Positions 18,027-25,527 of a DNA stretch of 64,000 nucleotides are shown in pieces. Source of the DNA: Pseudomonas frederiksbergensis. GTDB taxonomy: Bacteria > Pseudomonadota > Gammaproteobacteria > Pseudomonadales > Pseudomonadaceae. The notes below the pieces were generated by a model that made no database searches, was not told the origin of the DNA, and was given only the letters and a program-made list of their open reading frames with translations. The DNA lies in the NCBI RefSeq assembly GCF_000802155.2, contig NZ_JQGJ02000005.1:186001-250000 (forward strand), read 5' to 3'. Numbering within the stretch: position 1 is the stretch's first letter; the number at the start of each line of letters is the position of its first letter. The translations under genes were made by a program, and so were the position numbers.

Positions 18027-18878
18027 ATGCAAATAGCCGTACTAGGCGGTTCCAGTCTCCTGGGAGAGCGCATGCTGCCATTGCTGGCACAGGACGGCCA
18101 CTCGACGAGCGCGTTCACCCGCAGTCCGTCCAGGGCGCCAGTTCCCGGCGTGGTATGGCGAAGGGCTGACGACTGGCAGGGGCTGACGCTTGATACCTTC
18201 TTGTCGTTTGCCCCTCTTTGGGTGTTGTCCGATTATCTAGAGCGTCTTGCCGACACTGACGTCAAGCGTGTCGTCGTGCTTTCATCCACGAGCCGCTTTG
18301 CCAAGCAAGCGTCACCTGATGCCCGGGAACGGGACGTGGCGCAACGCTTGATAAATGCGGAAGAACAACTCGAGCAGTGGGCAACCGAACGGCAAATCCA
18401 ATGGGTGATCCTGCGCCCGACCCTGATCTATGGTTTTGGCCGCGACAAGAACATTTCGCAGATAGCCCGCTTCATCCAACGCTTCGGATTTTTCCCGCTT
18501 ATCGGCGGCGCGACTGGATTGCGCCAGCCGGTCCATGGCGATGATGTCGTCCAGGCTTGCCTGTCGGCGATGAGCACAACTGACCTGGCCAGTGGCGCTT
18601 TTAACCTGTCCGGGGGAGAAGTCTTGCCTTATCACACGATGGTGAACCGAATATTCCATGCCCTGGGACGCCCGGAGCGAACGCTGCCCGTTCCCGCCGG
18701 GGCCCTTAAATTGGGCGTTTCGATCCTGAGCTGCCTGCCCCGCTACCGACATCTGTCCAGCGCCCTGGTGGCTCGGATGAATCAGGACCTGGTATTTGAC
18801 CATTCGGATGCCCATCATCGGCTTGGCTTTACGCCCAGGGCGTTTCATTTGATGGATGAAGACTTGCCTGAGCGGTAA
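18027..18878 (+). CDS. NAD-dependent epimerase/dehydratase-like protein
   Basis: 283 aa, extended/atypical short-chain dehydrogenase. Dinucleotide motif GGSSLLGERM at residues 7-16, IQWVILRPTLIYGFGRD (active-site Tyr region in the form RPTLIYG), and QPVHGDDVVQACLSA. It lacks a clear YxxxK pair, as in UDP-sugar epimerase relatives next to polyisoprenyl-phosphate transferases. Likely modifies a nucleotide sugar or lipid-linked sugar for the locus. Its 3' end overlaps the convergent glycosyltransferase gene by 34 bp. Confidence 0.82.
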   Translation: MQIAVLGGSSLLGERMLPLLAQDGHSTSAFTRSPSRAPVPGVVWRRADDWQGLTLDTFLSFAPLWVLSDYLERLADTDVKRVVVLSSTSRFAKQASPDARERDVAQRLINAEEQLEQWATERQIQWVILRPTLIYGFGRDKNISQIARFIQRFGFFPLIGGATGLRQPVHGDDVVQACLSAMSTTDLASGAFNLSGGEVLPYHTMVNRIFHALGRPERTLPVPAGALKLGVSILSCLPRYRHLSSALVARMNQDLVFDHSDAHHRLGFTPRAFHLMDEDLPER

Positions 18879-21013
18879 ACATGGGGCTGCCAGGCGCCCC
18901 ATTTGCTTTCAAAGTACGCCTGGTTCGTATCCCAGAGCGCCTGATATTCGCCACTGGCGATCAACTTCCTGAACGATGCCTGCCCGTAATGATGGACAAA
19001 CGCATCTTCGGCGCAGACAGTCCGGTAACCCGCCGCTTGCACGCGACGGCTGTAGTCGTCGTCTTCGAACATCCCGATCCCGAATGCCTCATCCAGATAC
19101 CCCACCTCATCAAGAATGCCCCGGCGGAAGGCGACACAGAACATCGCGAGCATCGGAATATCGAAAAACTGTCCCTTGTGGGCTTCGGTGTAGCGGTCCG
19201 CGAACGCCTGCATCTGTTGAATATCAGTGTAGGAAACTTCAATTTTCGCTTCGTTTCCCACCGTATTCGTGACCGGTCCTATCAGGCCGATGCTTGAATC
19301 GCGCAAATGCAGGACCAGCGGATCCAGCCAGCCGCCAGGTACAACCGTGTCGTTATTGAGCAGCAGCAGGACGTCACCGTCGGCGTCGCGCAAGCCTTGG
19401 TTGTTGGCCGCGGCGAAGCCTCGGTTCTCCGGGTTGAGAATGATCTTTGTCTCCGGCACTTCATCGCGCAGTCGTTCCAAATAATCCTTCGTGCCATCCT
19501 CCGAACCGTTGTCGACGACAATGAGCTGGTAGTTGGGCCAAGTGGTATTACGCAGGATGCTGTTGACACATTGGATCGTCAGGTTGAGGTTGTTGTACGT
19601 CACGAGGACGATGGAGACTTTTTCATACAGCCCGCCGATTGCCAGTTGCATGCTATCGAAGCGATCCTTCCAATCGTTGGCCCGCGCCAGTTCTACCCGC
19701 CGTTTGATCATGGCAAGGTCGCGCTCGGCCAACGCACGTTCGATCTGCTCGATGAACTCATCGACCCCCGTCGCGAAGTACAGCACGTCTTGATAGAGGC
19801 TCAACTCCGCCAGTGGCGTGGAAATGACCGGTTTGCCTGCGCTGATGTACTCGTAGAACTTCACCGGATCGACTGCATGCGTCACGTTATAAAGCCTGAA
19901 GGGAATCAGGCAAGCATCGAAATGATCCAGATAAAGCGGCATTTGCGAATAAGGCTTGCGGCCCAGCAACTGCACATTGGGTTTGTGCTCGAGGCCTGCC
20001 ATATCCTCGACGAAAACGTCTCCCACCAGAATGAAGTTCCACTCTGGCCGCCTGTCTGCCAACGCCGCCAGCAATGGATAATCGAGCCATTGCGCCAAGG
20101 CGCCGTAGTAGCCGATCACCGGGCCGCAAAGCCCGCCCAGCACATCGTTGGTGAAACAGTGCTGCCGAAAAAAATCGAAATCCACGGCGTTTCGCACCAG
20201 GACGCAACGCGGGTCGAGGGCGCTCCACTTCTGCTGGAGCAACGCGGCGGACACGGTCACCAGGTCCGCCTGTCCGATCAGTTTTCGTTCCTCGCTCAGC
20301 AGCTGTTCGCCAATGTTCGGGAAACCATCCCAGTCATCCATGCAGTCGTAATGGATATGCCAGCCATGCCTGGCCCGCAGGCTGAGCGCCACCGGACTCC
20401 AATAGGCGATATGCACCACCGAGAGGGCGGTCCTGATATTCATATCGGTGATCAGCCCGGCCAAGGCACATGACAAGGCCTGGTGATTCTCAGGCGTCAC
20501 TGTCTTTTCGTAATACGCCTCTTGGGCGCCGCGCTGCAGTGCGACTTCAAGGACGTTCGGCGCCACCGACGTCAACCGATAAAGCTCGCCCTGTTCCGGC
20601 ACGCAGGAAGGGACGATGTAAAAAACCCGATGACCATGGTTTGCAAACTGGCTCATCAATTGCTGCGGTCGCTGGAAGCGCGCGGCCCAATCGATGTTGG
20701 CGAAGCAAAGAATATCCAGCCGCCCTTGCGCGGCGAAATCGGGCGCCTCCTCAATGCTTGGCAACGGCTCCGGTGCCGCTGGGTAGACCTGTGCGACGGC
20801 TGGCTCGGGTAACTCCCGGGTGGCGGCAAAACCATAACGCATCACCCGGAAGAGCGTGCGCAATGGCCGGGTGAAACGCCACGAACGGGTGTTCTGCAGG
20901 AAATCGACTTTTGCCAAGGCGACATCGCGTTCGTTGATCGCCGCGTCCCTCTGGGCCAAGGCAGCATCGCGGTCGATCAAGGTACGGTCGAGCTCAGGCA
21001 CGTGGGTACCCAT
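18845..21013 (-). CDS. Dual-domain glycosyltransferase (GT4-like plus GT2)
   Basis: 722 aa. An N-terminal coiled coil (DRDAALAQRDAAINERDVAL, residues 12-31) leads into NTRSWRFTRPLRTLFRVM. Then a GT-B type domain (about 95-475) with ILCFANIDWAARFQRPQQLM, IHYDCMDDWDGFPN, VIGYYGALAQWLDYPLL and VDPVKFYEYISAGKPVIS. Then a GT2 domain (about 483-720) with VSIVLVTYNNLNLTIQCVNS, RGFAAANNQGL and DGDVLLLLNNDTVVPGGWL. It likely adds two sugars, or initiates and extends, in a repeat unit. It is a paralogue of the gene at 25528. Upstream oxygenase gene overlaps it by 20 bp. Confidence 0.9.
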   Translation of the reverse strand: MGTHVPELDRTLIDRDAALAQRDAAINERDVALAKVDFLQNTRSWRFTRPLRTLFRVMRYGFAATRELPEPAVAQVYPAAPEPLPSIEEAPDFAAQGRLDILCFANIDWAARFQRPQQLMSQFANHGHRVFYIVPSCVPEQGELYRLTSVAPNVLEVALQRGAQEAYYEKTVTPENHQALSCALAGLITDMNIRTALSVVHIAYWSPVALSLRARHGWHIHYDCMDDWDGFPNIGEQLLSEERKLIGQADLVTVSAALLQQKWSALDPRCVLVRNAVDFDFFRQHCFTNDVLGGLCGPVIGYYGALAQWLDYPLLAALADRRPEWNFILVGDVFVEDMAGLEHKPNVQLLGRKPYSQMPLYLDHFDACLIPFRLYNVTHAVDPVKFYEYISAGKPVISTPLAELSLYQDVLYFATGVDEFIEQIERALAERDLAMIKRRVELARANDWKDRFDSMQLAIGGLYEKVSIVLVTYNNLNLTIQCVNSILRNTTWPNYQLIVVDNGSEDGTKDYLERLRDEVPETKIILNPENRGFAAANNQGLRDADGDVLLLLNNDTVVPGGWLDPLVLHLRDSSIGLIGPVTNTVGNEAKIEVSYTDIQQMQAFADRYTEAHKGQFFDIPMLAMFCVAFRRGILDEVGYLDEAFGIGMFEDDDYSRRVQAAGYRTVCAEDAFVHHYGQASFRKLIASGEYQALWDTNQAYFESKWGAWQPHVYRSGKSSSIK

Positions 21014-21680
21014 GCAACGGCGTGCTGTCGCCCGTCGGCCACATCGAGCTAGGGGAACCCGGCCGGTAGAACGTGGCCGTCAGGCTTCGACGCGAAGAAT
21101 GGCAGCCGCTCACCACGGGTGTGACGGCATGCCATGAATTATCCGAACGCACCAGGACCGCCGAGTTGCCCACCAGCGGCTCGACCTCGGCCGCCACGGC
21201 GGTGGGATCGTTGCGGTGCAGGATGTTCAGGCAACCGCCATCGTTACAATCCCAGGACTCATTGAAGTACAGGATATGGGTCACCAGTTTATCGGACAGG
21301 TCCGGATGGGCCCCCAGGCTTGCGCCGGGGCCGTAATGAAAAACGTTGACCTCCATCGGCACGGTACGCAGATCGATCCCGGTCATTTGCGACAGGGCCT
21401 CCCGGTAGCCAGCCGAGACAAGATCCTGCGCCAGGCTCAACCACGCCTCGCTCAGTTCTTCAGGGAACGCAATGGTATGGGTTCCCATGGCAACCAGGGC
21501 GCGGGCCTCGTAGTCATAATTTTTTTCGCCGCCATAACCACTCACCGTCTTGAAGTGATCATGGGGAAAGGACGCCGCCAAAGCGGCCGCATCTTCAACC
21601 GAGTACAGGCTGCCGATTTCCGCCCAGGAGAATGGATGAGTCTTCATTGCCGCGGGTGTGAGACGAGATAGATCTAGCAT
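20994..21680 (-). CDS. 2OG-Fe(II) oxygenase superfamily protein
   Basis: 228 aa. The double-stranded beta-helix core shows the iron triad: His-x-Asp in LGAHPDLSDKLVTHILYFN and a distal His in SWHAVTPV, followed by the 2-oxoglutarate-binding Arg region RRSLTATFYRPG. Related proteins hydroxylate proteins or glycans; within a polysaccharide locus it may hydroxylate a sugar or its acyl/methyl substituent. It lies between the Wzt fusion gene (overlap 7 bp) and the glycosyltransferase gene (overlap 20 bp), so the three are translationally linked. Confidence 0.87.
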   Translation of the reverse strand: MLDLSRLTPAAMKTHPFSWAEIGSLYSVEDAAALAASFPHDHFKTVSGYGGEKNYDYEARALVAMGTHTIAFPEELSEAWLSLAQDLVSAGYREALSQMTGIDLRTVPMEVNVFHYGPGASLGAHPDLSDKLVTHILYFNESWDCNDGGCLNILHRNDPTAVAAEVEPLVGNSAVLVRSDNSWHAVTPVVSGCHSSRRSLTATFYRPGSPSSMWPTGDSTPLHGYPRA

Positions 21681-24379
21681 TGTCGGTTCTTGTTGGCTGT
21701 CAGGTTTCGGATACCACGGGCGATGGAACGCAGTGGTGCGGTCATTCGGAACGAGTTGGAGTTCTGCAGCTCAAGCATCTTGGCATCACTGAGCGCCAGC
21801 TGCTGGCTGAGCTGGGCAATCCGTTGCTGCTGGGCAAGGTTGGGTGGCGGCTCGATGATGTCCGGCTCCGGTACGACATGGCTTACCGGTGACGACTCCG
21901 TCGGCACTGGCTCACGCCCCTCGGCCGCGGCTTCGAGCACATTGGGCAAGTGCTGTAGAAACGCCCCCAAGATCGGCTGGGACGCGGTCCTGCCCTGGCG
22001 AATGATCGCCGCGACCCGATCCCAGTGCTCGACCAACTGATCCGCCGCCGCTTGCGCCGCCGGGGATGGGCGAGTCTTGCCCGCGCGGGCGATGAACCAG
22101 TGCGGGTCGATCGTCGTCGCGTCCGGCAGCGCGTGGAGCGATTCGAACTCGGCCAGCGCCGTGTACTTTCCGGTGGTCAGGTCTGCCGAACAAAATACCG
22201 GGACGCCAAACGCCAGGGCGGTGACTGCCAGGTGGTAGCTATGACCAATCACCGCTTGTGCCTGGCTGATGATCTGCGCCATCAGCAACGGTTCCGGCCA
22301 GAACGATAAGGTAATGGCCCCGGGCAGACGCCCGGCGATGACCGACGGATCGTCACCCAGGACCGGGCCTATCGGGACCACCAAAAACTGATAACCCTGG
22401 AACGCCTCGGGGTGGTCTTCGAATAGTTTTACGAAGGACTCCACGACGTGGATGGCATGGATCACGATGTAGGGCGCCGTCAGCCCGGCGTGCTCGCGCA
22501 GGCGAAGGAACTCGGCGCAGGGCTGTTGCTCGTCGATCAGGCGAGGCAAGCCGAACGCGGTATCGGGCAGCACCTCGATCTCGGCGCGCTGGGTGAGCGC
22601 GCCGAGGGTGTCGCGCGTCGGTGCATCACGGACTCGCACGTATTGGCTCTGCTCAAGGGCCATCGTCAATAACGGCCTGGCCCAGTCGGGGATGCTGTTG
22701 CAATGCATCCCGGGGGCATTCCACATGACCGGGACTGCATGCTGCAGCGCGATCAGCGCAGGCGTCAGCCAATAACCGGTCGGGTGATGGATATCGGGCG
22801 TTGTCGGACCATAGCCATGGGCGACAACTTTGTCGAAGCGGATCAGGAAACCACCACCGATCAAGACGCCATCCAGGCTGGCCGCCATACCGGGCAGCTC
22901 CGTCAGCGACGTCACCGCATAGGGCCACTCAGGTCGGCGTTTTTCATGATAGGAAAACCGATGCAGCTCGACGGGACCCAGGCGCCGTCCCAGCTCCGCC
23001 TCGGCAATGATCGGAAACAACAGATCACCATAGTTTTGGACGTCGAAAGTGCCAAATATGGCGACCTGCCAAGTGCGCACCTCCTGATGCTCCATCACCG
23101 CGCGCTCTCCTTGGGTGCGACAAGCAAGCGGTTCACCCGAACGTGGGTCGATTCGCTGCAACCCCAGGTCCACCATCCCCAGGAAGTTCCTGTGGTTCGG
23201 CAACATGTCGAACGCCAAGGGCGCGACTTGTTTCTCTATCAGTTGCGAAGTGTCTTCCGTCGCCCCGTGCAACAGCTTGAGGGTGACATGATAGCGGCCT
23301 TCGGCGAGGTTGGCCCGGAAGCGCACCGTGATCACCGCCCGTCGCCAACCGTTTTCGACGGGGCCCGGTTGCAGCGCGAAGTTGCCTCCACCGATCACCA
23401 GCAACCTGGCTTCCTGGAGGGTGAAGCTGATATTGGGTTCAGTGATCGATTCATGCAGCATCGCCTCGACGCGAATCTCGATGTCGTCCCCATACAGGTA
23501 ACTGGAGCAAAGCTGCTGGGTGTTGGTGAAGCAGGCAGCGCTGATGTGCCCCTCTTCAGTCCCGAAGGCAATCCCCTCCTGCCCACCCATGAATGGCTTG
23601 CGCGTCACCGGTGTGACACCGCCACTGGCCCAGCGACGTTGCTCATCACGCATGTCGAGCAAGTGCAGCTCGGCCATTTCATCGGGCGAGCCGCTGGCCA
23701 CGACCCGGCCCGCACGCAGGTAGATGACTCGGTGGCAAAAGCGCTTGACCATGCTCATGTCATGTGAAACGAACAGCAGCGTCGTGCCCTTGGCAGCCAA
23801 CTCCTCCAGCCGATTCAGGCATTTGAATTGAAAGGATGCATCGCCGACGGAAAGGGCCTCATCGACGATCAGGATTTGCGGCTCCACACACACCGAAACA
23901 GCGAATGCCAACCGCACCAGCATCCCGCTGGAATAGATTTTGGTGGGTTGGTCGATGAAGTCGCCGATATTGGCGAACGCAATGATGTCTTCGAAGCGAG
24001 CGTCGATTTCCGCACGGCTCAAGCCCAGCACCGCCGCATTCACATAGACGTTCTCCCGCCCGGTGAACTCCGGATTGAAACCGGACCCCAGCTCCAGCAA
24101 TGCCGCAATCCGACCATGCCCGCGAACGCTGCCCCGGGTCGGCATCAACGTTCCGCAGATCAGTTGCAACAAGGTCGATTTACCACTGCCGTTACGGCCG
24201 ATGATACCGACGGTCTCGCCCTTGGCGATGGTCAGGGAAACATCGTCCAAGGCCCAGAACTCACGGTAGAAACGCTTCCTGCCGCGCACCAGCATCTGTA
24301 ACAGACGGTCCTTGGGCGCATCGTAGATCTGATAACACTTGCTCAAGTTCTCGGCACTGATAGCCACTTCAAACGACAT
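21674..24379 (-). CDS. ABC exporter ATPase (Wzt type) fused to a polysaccharide pyruvyltransferase-like domain
   Basis: 901 aa. Residues 1-240 are a polysaccharide-export ATPase: Walker A GRNGSGKST, signature YSSGMLVRLAFAV, Walker B ILIVDEAL and H-loop FVSHD. Residues about 270-420 resemble the Wzt C-terminal carbohydrate-recognition sandwich. From about 440 a pyruvyltransferase fold begins (VAIFGTFDVQNYGDLLFPI, GVLIGGGFLI, VIGHSYHLAVTALAFGVPVF). The tail is a coiled coil ending NSNSFRMTAPLRSIARG. The start at 24379 has GGAAGGG eight bases upstream; a longer frame to 24451 lacks this. Divergent from the permease gene. Confidence 0.88.
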   Translation of the reverse strand: MSFEVAISAENLSKCYQIYDAPKDRLLQMLVRGRKRFYREFWALDDVSLTIAKGETVGIIGRNGSGKSTLLQLICGTLMPTRGSVRGHGRIAALLELGSGFNPEFTGRENVYVNAAVLGLSRAEIDARFEDIIAFANIGDFIDQPTKIYSSGMLVRLAFAVSVCVEPQILIVDEALSVGDASFQFKCLNRLEELAAKGTTLLFVSHDMSMVKRFCHRVIYLRAGRVVASGSPDEMAELHLLDMRDEQRRWASGGVTPVTRKPFMGGQEGIAFGTEEGHISAACFTNTQQLCSSYLYGDDIEIRVEAMLHESITEPNISFTLQEARLLVIGGGNFALQPGPVENGWRRAVITVRFRANLAEGRYHVTLKLLHGATEDTSQLIEKQVAPLAFDMLPNHRNFLGMVDLGLQRIDPRSGEPLACRTQGERAVMEHQEVRTWQVAIFGTFDVQNYGDLLFPIIAEAELGRRLGPVELHRFSYHEKRRPEWPYAVTSLTELPGMAASLDGVLIGGGFLIRFDKVVAHGYGPTTPDIHHPTGYWLTPALIALQHAVPVMWNAPGMHCNSIPDWARPLLTMALEQSQYVRVRDAPTRDTLGALTQRAEIEVLPDTAFGLPRLIDEQQPCAEFLRLREHAGLTAPYIVIHAIHVVESFVKLFEDHPEAFQGYQFLVVPIGPVLGDDPSVIAGRLPGAITLSFWPEPLLMAQIISQAQAVIGHSYHLAVTALAFGVPVFCSADLTTGKYTALAEFESLHALPDATTIDPHWFIARAGKTRPSPAAQAAADQLVEHWDRVAAIIRQGRTASQPILGAFLQHLPNVLEAAAEGREPVPTESSPVSHVVPEPDIIEPPPNLAQQQRIAQLSQQLALSDAKMLELQNSNSFRMTAPLRSIARGIRNLTANKNRQC

Positions 24380-24562
24380 CGGCAAAACCCTTCCATGAAC
24401 CACGACAATCTGCGGCGCGACTGAATCCATCCTTCGTTGGGCCTTGCGCAAGAGTTAAGCACAAACGGGATAAAAAACTTGGAAGCAAGCCAACTTGGTC
24501 TACCCTCCATGACGATGCGACCCAAGGAGCAATCCGAATACGCGCTCAAGGAACAGGCAACA
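24380..24562. promoter_or_regulatory. Divergent control region between the Wzt fusion and Wzm-like genes
   Basis: 183 bp separate the two halves of the exporter, so both promoters of the locus must lie here or close by. The region is AT-richer than its flanks (for example GGGATAAAAAACTTGG). Individual -35/-10 boxes could not be assigned with confidence. Confidence 0.45.
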
Positions 24563-25381
24563 ATGCAGTCGTTCAGCACGTCCCCCGCCGCCATGATCAA
24601 GAGTGTCCTGATCAATCGAATCCTGATCTTTGTGTTGATCCGCGGGGAAGTCGCCGGTCGCTACAAAGGTTCGATGCTCGGTATCTTGTGGTCGTTCTTC
24701 ACGCCGGTCTTCATGCTGGCGGTCTACACGTTCGTCTTCAGCGTCGTGTTCAAGGCCCGCTGGTCGGGCGGCAATGAGTCCAAGAGCGAATTCGCCCTGG
24801 TGCTCTTCGCGGGCCTGCTGGTATTCAATCTTTTCTCCGAGTGCATGAATCGTGCGCCGGGCCTGGTGCTGGCCAATACCAATTACGTCAAGAAAATCGT
24901 GTTCCCACTGGAAACCCTCCCCCTGGTCTCGCTCGGCGCAGCGCTGTTCCACATGGCTATCAGCGTGCTGGCCTGGCTGGTCTTCTACGCCGTCCTGTTC
25001 GGAGTTCCACCAATCACTGCCCTTCTACTGCCGCTGGTGCTGTTTCCAATGGTGTTGCTGACGCTGGGTTTCTCCTGGTTCCTCGCCTCGATAAGTGTCT
25101 ACCTGCGCGATATCGGCCAGTTCATCGGCATCATCGTCACGGCGATGCTGTTCCTCTCGCCGATTTTCTATCCACGCTCGACGCTTCCCCAAAATTATCA
25201 GGGTGCCTTGCAGGCCAACCCGCTGACGTTGCCAGTGGAAATGGTTCGCGATGTGCTGTTCTGGGGCAAACCGCCGCAATGGGATCAGTTGGCCACCTAC
25301 TCGGTGATCGCCGTGCTGATCGCCTGCGCCGGGTTTGCCTGGTTCCAAAAGACCCGCAAAGGCTTTGCCGATGTCATATGA
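24563..25381 (+). CDS. ABC-2 type polysaccharide export permease (Wzm-like)
   Basis: 272 aa with six hydrophobic helices and the family N-terminus MQSFSTSPAAMIKSVLINR, followed by RGEVAGRYKGSMLGILWSFFTPVFMLAVYTFVFSVVF. Start chosen at 24563 because it matches other TagG/Wzm/KpsM-type permeases and has AAGGA upstream; in-frame ATGs at 24509 and 24515 are possible. It forms the transmembrane channel for the Wzt-type ATPase encoded divergently, exporting a lipid-linked glycan such as an O-antigen or a capsule-like polymer. Confidence 0.92.
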   Translation: MQSFSTSPAAMIKSVLINRILIFVLIRGEVAGRYKGSMLGILWSFFTPVFMLAVYTFVFSVVFKARWSGGNESKSEFALVLFAGLLVFNLFSECMNRAPGLVLANTNYVKKIVFPLETLPLVSLGAALFHMAISVLAWLVFYAVLFGVPPITALLLPLVLFPMVLLTLGFSWFLASISVYLRDIGQFIGIIVTAMLFLSPIFYPRSTLPQNYQGALQANPLTLPVEMVRDVLFWGKPPQWDQLATYSVIAVLIACAGFAWFQKTRKGFADVI

Positions 25382-25527
25382 GCCTGCTGGCGTGGCGCCC
25401 CGCCCAGCAGCCGCTATGATGATTCATGGCACGGCTGGAGCCGGTGCCTGTCTGGTGATTGAAGTCGACAACGATCCTGGAACACCTGGGGTGCGTTGCC
25501 GTAATGACCAAAGGACCGAAGGAACGC

